NCBI GenBank assembly: GCA_002310175.1
Contig: DBYG01000060.1
Location: forward strand, 1-34,309
Direction: 5' to 3'
Length of the DNA stretch: 34,309 nucleotides
Source: Bacteroidales bacterium UBA1192
GTDB lineage: Bacteria; Bacteroidota; Bacteroidia; Bacteroidales; Bacteroidaceae
The translations under genes were made by a program, and so were the position numbers. Below are positions 16,161-24,853 of the stretch, piece after piece. Within the stretch, counting starts at the first letter, position 1, and each line of letters starts with the position of its first letter. The notes beneath the pieces were generated by a model that made no database searches, was not told where the DNA came from, and was given only the letters and a program-made list of their open reading frames with translations.

Positions 16161-16759
16161 GCAGTCTCATTCCGTTTATGGACGAAGAGTCTCCTCGCTT
16201 TCTTGAATTGAAACGGCATTATGAGGAGATACTGAAGATTATTGAACCGGATTACGCACGCGAAGGACTTGCGCGTACGCCTTTAAGGGTGGCCAAAACT
16301 CTTTTGGATTTCACGAGTGGCTATACCATCGATCCGGCATCAATTCTGAAATCCGCCATGTTTAAGGAAGACTACAGCCAAATGGTGATTGTTAAGGACA
16401 TAGATTTCTATTCCCTTTGTGAGCACCATTTGCTTCCTTTTTATGGTAAGGCACATGTGGCCTATATTCCTAACGGGTACATTACGGGCCTCAGCAAGAT
16501 TGCCCGCGTGGTCGATGCTTTTGCACGCAGACTGCAAGTGCAGGAACGTATGACATTGCAGATAAAGGAGTGTATTCAGGAAACTCTACAGCCACTGGGT
16601 GTAATGGTGGTTATAGAAGCAAGTCATATGTGTATGCAGATGCGTGGTGTTGAGAAACAGAATTCCGTGACGACCACTTCAGATTTTACGGGCGCATTCA
16701 ACCGTGCAAAGACACGGGAAGAGTTCATGAACCTTATTTCAGGAAGCCGAAACCTGTGA
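16157..16759 (+). CDS. folE: GTP cyclohydrolase I
   Basis: This 200-residue enzyme converts GTP to dihydroneopterin triphosphate, the first step of folate synthesis. Zinc ligands are visible as Cys88 and His91 in SLCEHHLLPFYGKAHVAYIP and Cys159 in ASHMCMQMRGVEKQNS. The catalytic helix segment GLSKIARVVDAFARRLQVQE is also intact. Length and coverage are normal. It is the last gene of the tpiA-SPOR-folE run and converges on dnaG with only nine bases between stops; the hairpin at 16783-16811 probably ends transcription. Confidence 0.97.
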   Translation: MSSLIPFMDEESPRFLELKRHYEEILKIIEPDYAREGLARTPLRVAKTLLDFTSGYTIDPASILKSAMFKEDYSQMVIVKDIDFYSLCEHHLLPFYGKAHVAYIPNGYITGLSKIARVVDAFARRLQVQERMTLQIKECIQETLQPLGVMVVIEASHMCMQMRGVEKQNSVTTTSDFTGAFNRAKTREEFMNLISGSRNL

Positions 16760-16768
16760 GCTGGTATC

Positions 16769-18811
16769 TTAAAGATTGATTACGCGCTCGCCCAACCTTT
16801 TGGCGAGCGCGTTTCTTGCTTTCAAGAGAGCCTGATAACGGATCTGTATTTCCTTCATCCCATCGGTGGATTCAATGACAGAGGTGTCTTGCATCTGTTT
16901 TTCTATGTTTTTGATTTCATAACGTATCACCTCCATTTGATAGTCTGCCATAAGATGGGTGGTGAGGTCGAAAAGATGTGACTCGTCATCTTCGGATTTA
17001 CCTGATTTGAAAAGCCCGCTCAGCTGGTAACGTTCCTCCATGAGACTTGCAGCCGTAAGACTGATGAATCTATCAGGGTGCGAGATGAAGAATCGCACGG
17101 TATCAAATCCGGGTTCATCAGAATGCTCTCTGAAGAGCTGTATGAATATCTTATAGACGGGATGACGAAAATCTATGCCGTCATTGTCCAAAGACTGGAT
17201 AATGAATCTGCCTACAGTAATGGCTATTGGTCCATCTTCGGAGTCTATCATGCAGATTGTTCTGTTGCCATAACGGACAATCATCTGTGTAAGAAGTCTC
17301 TCTTTGTTCATAATCGGGCCGAAATCCTGTTTTTTGAGGTCTCGGATTTCCTGCCGGAGTTTTTCCTCTTCGGATGGTTCTTCTGTGACTTGATTTATAG
17401 GCAGGTCTTCATTTGCCGATACGGAACCGTTGTCTTCCGGAGTCTCTTCAGGCTCATACTGTTCCTTGTTTTGTATCTGTTCCTGTTCTTCTGTCCGGCT
17501 ATTGTAACGTTCGCGTTGCTGACGGTTTACATCGGCTATGAGCAGTCTCTCATCAACTTTCAGGAGTTGGCTGCACTCTTTGATATAGACTGACTTGACA
17601 ATCTGGTCCTGGATAACTGAAATGCTTTTCGTGATGTCCTTTATGAGAGCTGAGCGGCTGATGGGATCATCGGCCGCATCGGCCATAAGCAGATTGATCT
17701 TGAACCGTATGAAATCCACCTGATGGGTCTCTATGTATTCCTGGAAGGCTGCAGCATTGTGACTCTGGGCAAAACTGTCCGGATCTTCACCGTCGGGAAG
17801 AAGGAGTACTTTGACGTTCATTCCCTCGGCAAGGAGCATGTCTATACCCCGGATAGAGGCTTTGATTCCTGCTTTGTCGCCGTCATAGAGTACCGTTATA
17901 TTATTAGTAAAACGGTGTATCAGACGAATCTGGCCGGGAGTGAGTGATGTCCCGCTGGATGCCACTACATTCTCCACTCCGGACTGGAACATGGATATGA
18001 CATCGGCATAGCCTTCTACAAGGAAGCAGCGGTCCTTGCGTACTATGGCCTGTTTGGCAAAATAGAGACCGTAGAGTTCCCTGCTCTTGGAATAAATTGA
18101 TGACTCCGGTGAGTTGACATATTTGGCGGTCTTTGCATCGGTCTTCATGACTCTTCCGCCAAAAGCGACTATCTTGCCTGAGATGGAGTGGACAGGGAAG
18201 ATGACACGCCCTCTAAACCGGTCTCTAAGTGAGCCGTCATCTTTCTCATAGCATACTCCGGTCTTGACGAGATTATCCTTTGCATATCCTTTTTTCAAGG
18301 CATAATGTGCCAGAGCGTCAGGCTCATCGGGGGCGTAGCCAAGTTGAAACTTTTCAATTATGTCATCGCGAAATCCCCGTCTGTGGAAGTAGGCCAGTCC
18401 GACTGCCACACCCTGCGGAGTGTTTCGGAGAGAGTTTACAAAGAAGTCCCTTGAAAACTGGTTTACGACAAACAGGGATTCACGCTCATTCTGGAGGAGT
18501 CTTTCACTCTCAGTCATCTCCCTTTTATTGTAAGAGATACCGTATTTATCGGCCAACCAGGCTGCTGCATCATAATATGAGAGCTGTTCATGTTCCATTA
18601 GGAAATGTATGACATTCCCGCCCTTGCCGCAACTGAAACACTTACATATACCCTTGGATGGCGAAACATAGAAAGAAGGTGTTTTTTCATTATGGAAAGG
18701 ACATAACCCGACATAATTGACACCCCGCCTGCGCAGGGTGACAAATTCCGATACAACATCCACTATGTTTGCTGCATCGAGTATGCGTTCAATGGTAAGT
18801 TGGTCAATCAT
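16769..18811 (-). CDS. dnaG: DNA primase
   Basis: This 680-residue replication primase contains the CHC2 zinc finger (Cys37-x2-His40-x17-Cys58-x2-Cys61), the RNA-polymerase-like core, and a TOPRIM domain with EGYAD (266-270) and DGD (310-312). A long C-terminal region with a charged, low-complexity linker (about 420-485, rich in Glu, Gln, Pro) precedes the DnaB-interacting domain. The frame is open upstream to an ATG at 18892, but MIDQLTIERI at 18811 is the family's usual start. A TATTTTTG element on the minus strand at 18817-18824 lies immediately upstream, so the mRNA might be nearly leaderless. The last codons encode one arm of a strong hairpin shared with folE. Confidence 0.96.
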   Translation of the reverse strand: MIDQLTIERILDAANIVDVVSEFVTLRRRGVNYVGLCPFHNEKTPSFYVSPSKGICKCFSCGKGGNVIHFLMEHEQLSYYDAAAWLADKYGISYNKREMTESERLLQNERESLFVVNQFSRDFFVNSLRNTPQGVAVGLAYFHRRGFRDDIIEKFQLGYAPDEPDALAHYALKKGYAKDNLVKTGVCYEKDDGSLRDRFRGRVIFPVHSISGKIVAFGGRVMKTDAKTAKYVNSPESSIYSKSRELYGLYFAKQAIVRKDRCFLVEGYADVISMFQSGVENVVASSGTSLTPGQIRLIHRFTNNITVLYDGDKAGIKASIRGIDMLLAEGMNVKVLLLPDGEDPDSFAQSHNAAAFQEYIETHQVDFIRFKINLLMADAADDPISRSALIKDITKSISVIQDQIVKSVYIKECSQLLKVDERLLIADVNRQQRERYNSRTEEQEQIQNKEQYEPEETPEDNGSVSANEDLPINQVTEEPSEEEKLRQEIRDLKKQDFGPIMNKERLLTQMIVRYGNRTICMIDSEDGPIAITVGRFIIQSLDNDGIDFRHPVYKIFIQLFREHSDEPGFDTVRFFISHPDRFISLTAASLMEERYQLSGLFKSGKSEDDESHLFDLTTHLMADYQMEVIRYEIKNIEKQMQDTSVIESTDGMKEIQIRYQALLKARNALAKRLGERVINL
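16783..16811. terminator. Perfect 10-bp hairpin at the folE/dnaG convergence, inside dnaG codons
   Basis: CGCGCTCGCC at 16783-16792 is perfectly inverted as GGCGAGCGCG at 16802-16811 around a nine-base loop. On the plus strand it is followed by TTTCTTGCTTTC, a broken T run, which makes it a plausible terminator for the folE unit. For dnaG it encodes part of the last residues (RLGERV). Being symmetric, it may act in both directions, although the minus-strand side lacks a T run. Confidence 0.6.
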
Positions 18812-18926
18812 TATCACAAAAATACTGAAAAATGGACCATTTTGTACATTTCTTTCAAAAAAACAGTCTATTCGTTTCTTTTGTTTTTCCAAAAAGTATT
18901 TACTTTGTAAGCATATTATTAGTCCA
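18812..18926. promoter_or_regulatory. Divergent promoter region between dnaG and the HTH gene
   Basis: This 115-base AT-rich gap contains a minus-strand TATTTTTG (18817-18824), an exact TAnnTTTG match for dnaG. On the plus strand TTACTTTG (18900-18907) is a one-mismatch match, 16 bases after a TTTTG ending at 18883, pointing to the HTH gene. No -33 element for dnaG is obvious. Spacing for both is imperfect, so exact transcription starts are uncertain. Confidence 0.4.
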
Positions 18927-19355
18927 ATGGAAGAAGAAACTAAACCTTACAAGATCAAAGCGAAAGCCGAGAAGAACGCTGACTACAGGAACCTTATTCG
19001 TGCAGAACTTGCAGATGAACTGTATGACCGGATTCTGACCATTGTCGTGGCGCAAAAAAAGTACCGTGATCCCCAATATTCAGCCAAACAGTTGGCTAAG
19101 GATCTGGACACTAACCCGCGTTATCTGTCAGCTGTGATTAATTCAAGATTCGGAATGAACTATTCCAATCTGGTGAACGGATGCAGGATACGTGATGCTG
19201 TCCACATGCTTGTGGATAGGCGTTATCTGGACAAGACTATGGAGGAGATAGGCAAGATGTGCGGTTTTGCCAACCGTCAATCTTTCTATGCCGCTTTCTT
19301 TAGAGAGAAAGGGGAGGCTCCTCACCAATATAAGAAACGACATCTTCCCAAGTGA
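18927..19355 (+). CDS. Short AraC-type helix-turn-helix regulator
   Basis: This 142-residue protein consists of little more than an AraC-type DNA-binding domain. A first HTH contains YSAKQLAKDLDTNPRYLSAVINSRFG (about 51-76), and a second contains MEEIGKMCGFANRQSFYAAFFREKGEAPHQYKK (about 105-137). There is no ligand-binding domain. The ATG at 18927 is chosen because the longer frame back to 18717 runs through dnaG antisense and the promoter gap. It lies upstream of the AlkD-like gene (16-base gap) and of fur, and may control them or dnaG; targets cannot be deduced. Confidence 0.85.
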   Translation: MEEETKPYKIKAKAEKNADYRNLIRAELADELYDRILTIVVAQKKYRDPQYSAKQLAKDLDTNPRYLSAVINSRFGMNYSNLVNGCRIRDAVHMLVDRRYLDKTMEEIGKMCGFANRQSFYAAFFREKGEAPHQYKKRHLPK

Positions 19356-19371
19356 AGTGTTAACCCAAGAA

Positions 19372-19938
19372 ATGTCGATAGAAGAACAGGTATCGGAAAT
19401 AAAGAAGATGCTCAGGCTGTCAATGAACGGCACGGCATCGCAGATAATGAAGGAAAACGGGATAGGCTACAGCCTGAATTATGGTGTTGACCTACCCAGG
19501 ATTAAAGAGATAGCGTCAGGGATAGAGAAGGACAGCCGTCTTGCTGTGCGTTTATGGAAGGAGAACATCCGGGAGTGCAGAATGCTGGCGGCTTTCGTCT
19601 ATCCTACTGATGAGTTTGAGACCGACATGGCTGACCTTTGGGTCAGTCAGATAGAGTATCCTGATCTTGCTGAGGTATGTTCCATGTACCTGTTCAGTAA
19701 GATTAAGGGTGTTTCTGTCACTGCTTTCCGCTGGATAGCGTCTGAAGAGGAGATGTGTCAGTATTGCGGTTTTCTTGTTGTCGCCAATCTCCTCAGAGAG
19801 GGCGGGCAGATGAGCCAGCGTTTCATGTCGGAACTGAAGGATCAGGCTGCAGCTGCAATTTCGGGCGGAAAGGTGTTGCCGTCACAGGCGGCAAGGGCAG
19901 TGATGGCTCTTTTGGAAAGAGAGGATGGACAAGAATGA
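19372..19938 (+). CDS. Short AlkD-like HEAT-repeat protein (DNA alkylation repair family)
   Basis: This 188-residue helical protein contains a run resembling AlkD-type alkylpurine glycosylases: DSRLAVRLWKENIRECRMLAAF (about 54-75), then MADLWVSQIEYPDLAEVCSMYLF (86-108). In AlkD the second region carries a tryptophan followed by the catalytic aspartate (WDL). Here the aspartate (Asp98) is kept but a proline precedes it. It is shorter than typical AlkD (about 230 residues). The longer frame from 19267 overlaps the HTH gene, so I use the ATG at 19372. The end overlaps the fur start by 14 bases. Repair activity is possible but unproven. Confidence 0.65.
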   Translation: MSIEEQVSEIKKMLRLSMNGTASQIMKENGIGYSLNYGVDLPRIKEIASGIEKDSRLAVRLWKENIRECRMLAAFVYPTDEFETDMADLWVSQIEYPDLAEVCSMYLFSKIKGVSVTAFRWIASEEEMCQYCGFLVVANLLREGGQMSQRFMSELKDQAAAAISGGKVLPSQAARAVMALLEREDGQE

Positions 19939-20434
19939 AGAGATGGGGCAGGCGATGGCTGTTTTGACTGACTATCTGCATGTTCATGGCCTTAGAAGCA
20001 CGCCGGAAAGAAACGCGCTTCTCAAGGCTGTTTATACTTATGAAGGTTACTTCAATCCGGAATCTCTCTCGATTGACATGCTTGAAAAACATGGTTTCCG
20101 TGTCTGCCGTGCAACCGTATATAACAATCTCAGGCTTTTTGAGGAGGCCGGTCTTGTGCAAAGGGTATGGCTTAACGGCGAGATTGGTTACAGAAGATGT
20201 TGGAGTAATAAACACTCCATCCACCTTATTTGCTCAGGATGCGGCTCAATTGTTGAGTGCACCGATGACCGGGTAAGGTCCCAGATAGAGTCAATGCGTA
20301 AAAAACGTTTCGTTATGACTGGCTATTTGCTCTCCATACATGGTTTGTGCGGGAAGTGTTCGGCTGCATTGAAGAGAAAACGTAAGAAGATGGAAAAAAT
20401 ATATTCGGAAAAAAATGGAAAAAGTAAAGATTGA
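19925..20434 (+). CDS. Fur-family metal-responsive regulator
   Basis: This 169-residue regulator has an N-terminal winged helix (HGLRSTPERNALLKAVY; recognition segment CRATVYNNLRLFEEAGLVQRV, about 61-81). A dimerisation domain follows with two structural-zinc CxxC pairs, Cys103/Cys106 in HLICSGCGSIVEC and Cys142/Cys145 in GLCGKCSAAL. The usual histidine cluster before the first CxxC is reduced to KHSIHLIC, and the C-terminal region lacks the common metal-binding histidine, so its sensory metal may differ from classic Fur. The tail is strongly basic (KRKRKKMEK). It overlaps the AlkD-like gene by 14 bases and purA by 20 bases. Confidence 0.9.
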   Translation: MDKNEEMGQAMAVLTDYLHVHGLRSTPERNALLKAVYTYEGYFNPESLSIDMLEKHGFRVCRATVYNNLRLFEEAGLVQRVWLNGEIGYRRCWSNKHSIHLICSGCGSIVECTDDRVRSQIESMRKKRFVMTGYLLSIHGLCGKCSAALKRKRKKMEKIYSEKNGKSKD

Positions 20435-21689
20435 TGTCCTTCTGGGACTGCAATGGGGAGATGAAGGCAAAGGAAAGGTCGTGGACGTGCTCACACCGCG
20501 TTATGATGTGGTCGCACGTTTCCAGGGCGGTCCTAATGCCGGTCATACACTTATTTTTGATGACAAGAAATTTGTGCTCAAATCCATCCCGTCAGGCGTA
20601 TTCCAGGGCAACAAACAAAATATCATAGGTAATGGTATGGTTCTGGACGCGGCACTTTTCAAGGCTGAGGCGGAGTCTCTCGAGGCGGCCGGCATTGACC
20701 TCAAAAGCCGCTTGCTCATATCCAAGAAGGCACATCTGATTCTGCCTACACATAGGCTTATGGACAGTGCTCTTGAGGCGTCAAAGGGTTCCAACAAGGT
20801 TGGTACTACAGGCCGTGGTATAGGCCCCACATATACTGACAAAGTGGCCCGCACAGGTATGCGTGTGGGTGATTTGATGCGTCCTGACTTTGAGGAGCGT
20901 TACTCTGTTGCCCGTGCCGCACATGAGCGTACTCTCAAGAGTCTTGATTTTGAGTATGACTTGGCTCCCCTGGAGAAAGCCTGGCGTGAGGGCATAGAGT
21001 ATATGAAACAGTTCAAGTTTGTTGACAGCGAGCATTATGTGGCTAACCTGCTAAGTGAGGGTAAGACCATACTTTGCGAAGGTGCACAAGGTACCATGCT
21101 TGATATTGACTTTGGCTCATATCCGTTTGTGACATCCTCCAACACCATCTGCGCAGGCGCATGTACCGGTTTGGGCGTTGCTCCGTGCAACATTGGGAAG
21201 GTTTACGGAATAATGAAAGCCTACTGCACCCGCGTGGGTAGCGGTCCGTTTCCTACCGAACTGTTTGACAAAGACGGTGAGACCCTATCAGACCGTGGTC
21301 ATGAGTTCGGTGCGGTTACTGGCCGTCGCCGCCGTTGCGGTTGGGTTGATCTGGTGGCACTACGCTATGCCGTACGTCTGAACGGCGTAACAGACCTTAT
21401 CCTAATGAAGAGCGATGTTCTGGACACATTCCCCATCATCAAGGCTTGCGTAGCTTACAAATTGTCAGACGGTACCCAGACCGATGAGTTCCCGTTTGAC
21501 TGCGAGGGAGTGGAGCCTGTTTATGAGGAGCTGCCCGGTTGGAAAACCGACCTTACGGCTGTGCATGACGAGGATGAGTTCCCTGAGGAGTTCAATAATT
21601 ACATAACCTTCCTGGAGGAGTATCTTGAGACCCCTGTTTCAATAGTATCAGTGGGTCCGGACCGCCACCAGACAATAGTCAGAAAGTGA
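20415..21689 (+). CDS. purA: Adenylosuccinate synthetase
   Basis: This 424-residue enzyme makes adenylosuccinate from IMP, aspartate and GTP on the route to AMP. Visible are the GTP loop QWGDEGKGK (about 13-21) with catalytic Asp16, GPNAGHTL with the catalytic histidine, the IMP loop GTTGRGIGPTYTDK, EGAQGTMLDIDFGSYPFVTSS, and VTGRRRRCGWVDL. Full length. Its start lies inside the fur gene. The TGA overlaps the ATG of the zinc peptidase (TGATG). Confidence 0.98.
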   Translation: MEKVKIDVLLGLQWGDEGKGKVVDVLTPRYDVVARFQGGPNAGHTLIFDDKKFVLKSIPSGVFQGNKQNIIGNGMVLDAALFKAEAESLEAAGIDLKSRLLISKKAHLILPTHRLMDSALEASKGSNKVGTTGRGIGPTYTDKVARTGMRVGDLMRPDFEERYSVARAAHERTLKSLDFEYDLAPLEKAWREGIEYMKQFKFVDSEHYVANLLSEGKTILCEGAQGTMLDIDFGSYPFVTSSNTICAGACTGLGVAPCNIGKVYGIMKAYCTRVGSGPFPTELFDKDGETLSDRGHEFGAVTGRRRRCGWVDLVALRYAVRLNGVTDLILMKSDVLDTFPIIKACVAYKLSDGTQTDEFPFDCEGVEPVYEELPGWKTDLTAVHDEDEFPEEFNNYITFLEEYLETPVSIVSVGPDRHQTIVRK

Positions 21690-22399
21690 TGGATTCCGTT
21701 GTAACCGGCGTAAGCCCTCAGGCATTCTATTGGATCCTGTTTATCGTAATAGCCATACTCAGCTACACGGTACAGGCTAATCTGAACCGAAAATTCAAGA
21801 AGTATTCTCAGGTTCCTACTCGTGACGGCAGTACAGGATTTGAGACAGCCCGACGTATGTTGGAACAGTATGGTATAGGCGAGGTAAAGGTAACCTGCGT
21901 TGAAGGACAGCTTACGGATCACTATAATCCGGAGAACAACACTGTCAATCTAAGCAAGGATGTCTATTATGGTCACAGTATGATGGCTGCGGCAGTGGCG
22001 GCACACGAGTGCGGTCATGCTGTTCAGCATGCCAAGGCATACGCCCCTGTCAGGATGCGTTCCGCCCTTGTGCCTGTGGTACAGTTCTCGTCAAAGATTG
22101 TTACATGGGTGTTGCTGGCCGGTATTCTTATGATTCAGGTATTCCCCGGTCTGATGCTGGCGGGAATTGCACTGTTTGCCATGACTACGCTCTTCAGTTT
22201 CGTGACGCTCCCGGTGGAGATTGACGCCAGCCGTCGTGCGCTGGCCTGGCTGAAGCATACCGGATCTAACGACAGAGAGACTTTGGCTGCTGCGCAGGAC
22301 GCCCTTAAAGCAGCAGCTTATACATACGTTGTGGCAGCCATAAGCTCACTCGGTACGCTTATCTACTACATCATGATATATTCATCAAGAAGAAGCTGA
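21689..22399 (+). CDS. Membrane zinc metallopeptidase (YugP/Zn_peptidase_2 type)
   Basis: This 236-residue inner-membrane protein has a hydrophobic N-terminal segment (about 12-28), the zinc-binding HECGH motif (106-110, in VAAHECGHAVQHAKAYAP), and two or three membrane helices after it (about 128-170 and 208-230). A likely third zinc ligand is the glutamate in FVTLPVEIDASRRALAWL. These features define the YugP-like neutral zinc peptidase family; substrates are unknown. The GTG at 21686 is also in frame, but the ATG at 21689 overlapping the purA stop is preferred. It sits between purA and hisS, a known Bacteroidales order. Confidence 0.88.
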   Translation: MDSVVTGVSPQAFYWILFIVIAILSYTVQANLNRKFKKYSQVPTRDGSTGFETARRMLEQYGIGEVKVTCVEGQLTDHYNPENNTVNLSKDVYYGHSMMAAAVAAHECGHAVQHAKAYAPVRMRSALVPVVQFSSKIVTWVLLAGILMIQVFPGLMLAGIALFAMTTLFSFVTLPVEIDASRRALAWLKHTGSNDRETLAAAQDALKAAAYTYVVAAISSLGTLIYYIMIYSSRRS

Positions 22400-22407
22400 T
22401 TTGATTA

Positions 22408-23763
22408 ATGAAACCGTCAATTCCAAAAGGCACTCGTGATTTCACTCCGGTGGAGATGGCGCGTCGTAACTATATCTTTGATACCATCCGCGGAGTGTTC
22501 CGTCTGTTTGGCTACAGCCAGATAGAGACTCCATCTATGGAGAACCTTTCTACCTTGATGGGCAAATATGGCGAGGAGGGAGATAAACTTCTCTTCAAGA
22601 TTCAGAACTCAGGAGATTACATGAGCGGCCTGACCGATGAGGAGTTGCTCTCACGCAACAGCCTCCGTCTGGCCTCCAGGTTCTGTGAGAAAGGCCTCCG
22701 TTATGACCTGACTGTACCTTTTGCCCGTTTTGTTGTCATGCACCGTGAGGAACTGCAGTTCCCATTCAAGAGGTTCCAGATACAGCCGGTATGGCGTGCT
22801 GACCGCCCCCAGAAAGGCCGTTACCGTGAGTTCTACCAGTGTGATGCCGATGTGGTGGGCAGTGATTCGCTGCTCTATGAGATAGAGCTCATACAGATGA
22901 TAGATATGGTATTCAGCCGTTTCGGGGTCCGTGTGGCCATCAAGCTGAACAACCGCAAGATACTGGCCGGAATAGCGGAATGTATAGGTCAGGCAGATAA
23001 GATCGTGGATATAACCGTAGCCATTGATAAACTGGATAAGATAGGTCTGGATGGCGTAAATTCCGAGTTGACAGATAAGGGATTACCCCAGGAAGCCATC
23101 GATAAGCTGCAGCCCATAATCAAGCTGACCGGCTCCAATAGTCAGAAACTGGACACAATAGCTGCGGTACTGTCCGGCAGTGAGACTGGACTCAAGGGTG
23201 TAGAGGAGTGTCGTTTTATCCTGGACGGTGCTGCTGACTTGGGACTCAACAATCAGTTGGAACTGGATTTGACTCTTGCTCGAGGACTCAACTACTACAC
23301 TGGTGCAATATTTGAAGTAAAGGCATTGGATGTGGAGATAGGTTCCATAAGTGGTGGCGGACGTTATGACAATCTTACGGGGATATTCGGACTTCCGGGT
23401 GTGAGCGGTGTAGGCATTTCGTTCGGTGCTGACCGCATATATGATGTGCTCAACCAATTGGACCTTTATCCCAAGGAGACTCAGACAGGAGTGAAGGTGC
23501 TGTTCCTTAATTTGGGCGAACAGGAGGCTAAGTTCTGCATGGGGCTGCTGTCCGGTTTGCGAAAGGCTGGCATCCCGTCGGAAATCTATCCCGATTCAAC
23601 CAAGATGAAAAAGCAGATGTCATACGCCAATGCACTGCAGGTACCTTATGTGGCAATCGTGGGAAGCAATGAGCTGGCCGAGGGTAAGGTGACTCTCAAG
23701 AATATGGAAACTGGAGAACAGAGTTCGTTAAGTGCTGACTCACTATGGAGGAGTTTGACATAA
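22408..23763 (+). CDS. hisS: Histidyl-tRNA synthetase
   Basis: This 451-residue class II synthetase charges tRNA-His. The N-terminal PKGTRDFTPVEMARRNYIFD starts the family. Motif 2 is FKRFQIQPVWRADRPQKGRYREFYQCDADVVG. The histidine-specific LARGLNYYTGAIFEV and the GSISGGGRYDNLTGIFG region are intact, and an anticodon-binding domain covers about 365-451. Length is normal. The last 19 bases overlap ruvB. Confidence 0.97.
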   Translation: MKPSIPKGTRDFTPVEMARRNYIFDTIRGVFRLFGYSQIETPSMENLSTLMGKYGEEGDKLLFKIQNSGDYMSGLTDEELLSRNSLRLASRFCEKGLRYDLTVPFARFVVMHREELQFPFKRFQIQPVWRADRPQKGRYREFYQCDADVVGSDSLLYEIELIQMIDMVFSRFGVRVAIKLNNRKILAGIAECIGQADKIVDITVAIDKLDKIGLDGVNSELTDKGLPQEAIDKLQPIIKLTGSNSQKLDTIAAVLSGSETGLKGVEECRFILDGAADLGLNNQLELDLTLARGLNYYTGAIFEVKALDVEIGSISGGGRYDNLTGIFGLPGVSGVGISFGADRIYDVLNQLDLYPKETQTGVKVLFLNLGEQEAKFCMGLLSGLRKAGIPSEIYPDSTKMKKQMSYANALQVPYVAIVGSNELAEGKVTLKNMETGEQSSLSADSLWRSLT

Positions 23764-24767
23764 GACAGCAGCAGATCTCATCGGACAAGGAACTGGACAA
23801 CGCTTTGCGTCCGCTCAGGTTTGACGATTTTGCAGGACAAGGCAAAATCGTTGATAATCTGCGCGTGTTCGTGGAGGCAGCCCGTCAGCGTGGTGAGTCT
23901 CTTGACCACACCCTGCTTCATGGCCCTCCAGGACTGGGCAAGACCACTCTGAGCAACATCATAGCCAATGAACTTGGTGTGGGCTTCAAGATTACATCGG
24001 GCCCCGTTTTGGACAAACCGGGTGACTTGGCAGGTATCCTTACATCTCTGGAGCCAAAGGATGTGCTGTTTATTGATGAGATTCACCGTCTGTCACCCGT
24101 GGTAGAGGAGTATCTCTACTCCGCCATGGAGGATTACCGCATAGACATAATGATTGACAAGGGTCCGTCAGCACGAAGTATACAGATTGACCTCAACCCT
24201 TTTACATTGATAGGGGCTACTACCCGCAGCGGTTTGCTTACGGCACCTCTTCGTGCCAGATTCGGCATCAATATGCATCTGGAGTATTATGACGCCAGGA
24301 CATTGCAGAAAATCATACTTCGCTCAGCGGGAATTTTGGGAATACCTTGTGATTTGGATGCTGCATCCGAAATAGCAGGACGCAGCCGCGGAACACCTCG
24401 CATAGCCAATGCGCTTTTGCGCCGCGTGCGTGACTTCGCGCAAGTCAAGGGCTCGGGAAGAATAACCCTTTCCATAGCGAATATCGCGCTTGAAGCTCTC
24501 AATATAGACAAGTACGGACTGGATGAGATAGACAACCGAATCCTGACTACGATCATTGACAAATTCAAGGGTGGCCCGGTTGGTCTGGGTACCATTGCCA
24601 CAGCTCTCAGCGAGGACGCCGGAACAATTGAGGATGTATATGAGCCGTTCCTTATCCAGGAAGGATTCCTCAAGCGTACCCCTCGGGGACGTGAAGTGAC
24701 AGATCTGGCCTATAAGCATCTGGGTCGTTCCCGCTACGAGTCCATCTCGGGTGGCTTGTTTGATTAA
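23745..24767 (+). CDS. ruvB: Holliday junction branch-migration ATPase RuvB
   Basis: This 340-residue AAA+ motor works with RuvA at Holliday junctions. Walker A is GPPGLGKTT (60-68), Walker B is FIDEIH (109-114), and sensor segments include LIGATTRSGLLTAPLRARFG. A C-terminal winged helix ends in QEGFLKRTPRGREVTDLAYKHLG. Length is normal. The start overlaps the hisS end by 19 bases. A short AT hairpin overlaps its stop codon. Confidence 0.97.
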   Translation: MEEFDIRQQQISSDKELDNALRPLRFDDFAGQGKIVDNLRVFVEAARQRGESLDHTLLHGPPGLGKTTLSNIIANELGVGFKITSGPVLDKPGDLAGILTSLEPKDVLFIDEIHRLSPVVEEYLYSAMEDYRIDIMIDKGPSARSIQIDLNPFTLIGATTRSGLLTAPLRARFGINMHLEYYDARTLQKIILRSAGILGIPCDLDAASEIAGRSRGTPRIANALLRRVRDFAQVKGSGRITLSIANIALEALNIDKYGLDEIDNRILTTIIDKFKGGPVGLGTIATALSEDAGTIEDVYEPFLIQEGFLKRTPRGREVTDLAYKHLGRSRYESISGGLFD

Positions 24768-24782
24768 AAATGCAACATTTTT
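24766..24782 (+). terminator. Weak AT-rich hairpin at the ruvB stop
   Basis: AAAAATG (24766-24772) pairs perfectly with CATTTTT (24776-24782) across a three-base loop; the first bases belong to the ruvB TAA. The stem has a single G-C pair, so termination would be weak. The rest of the 86-base gap before the next gene shows no clear promoter pair. Confidence 0.3.
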
Positions 24783-24853
24783 GCAACGCTTTTAAAATTA
24801 ACTTGGGTGGTTTTTCCGGATATTTGTCGGAGTAACATATAAATCTCAAGCGT

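Noticed and set aside
18812..18892. 27-residue N-terminal extension of DNA primase
   Set aside because: MIDQLTIERI is the standard primase start, and the extension covers a -7 promoter element.
18717..18926. N-terminal extension of the HTH protein
   Set aside because: That stretch is antisense to the dnaG N-terminus and crosses the promoter gap; the AraC-type protein begins naturally at 18927.
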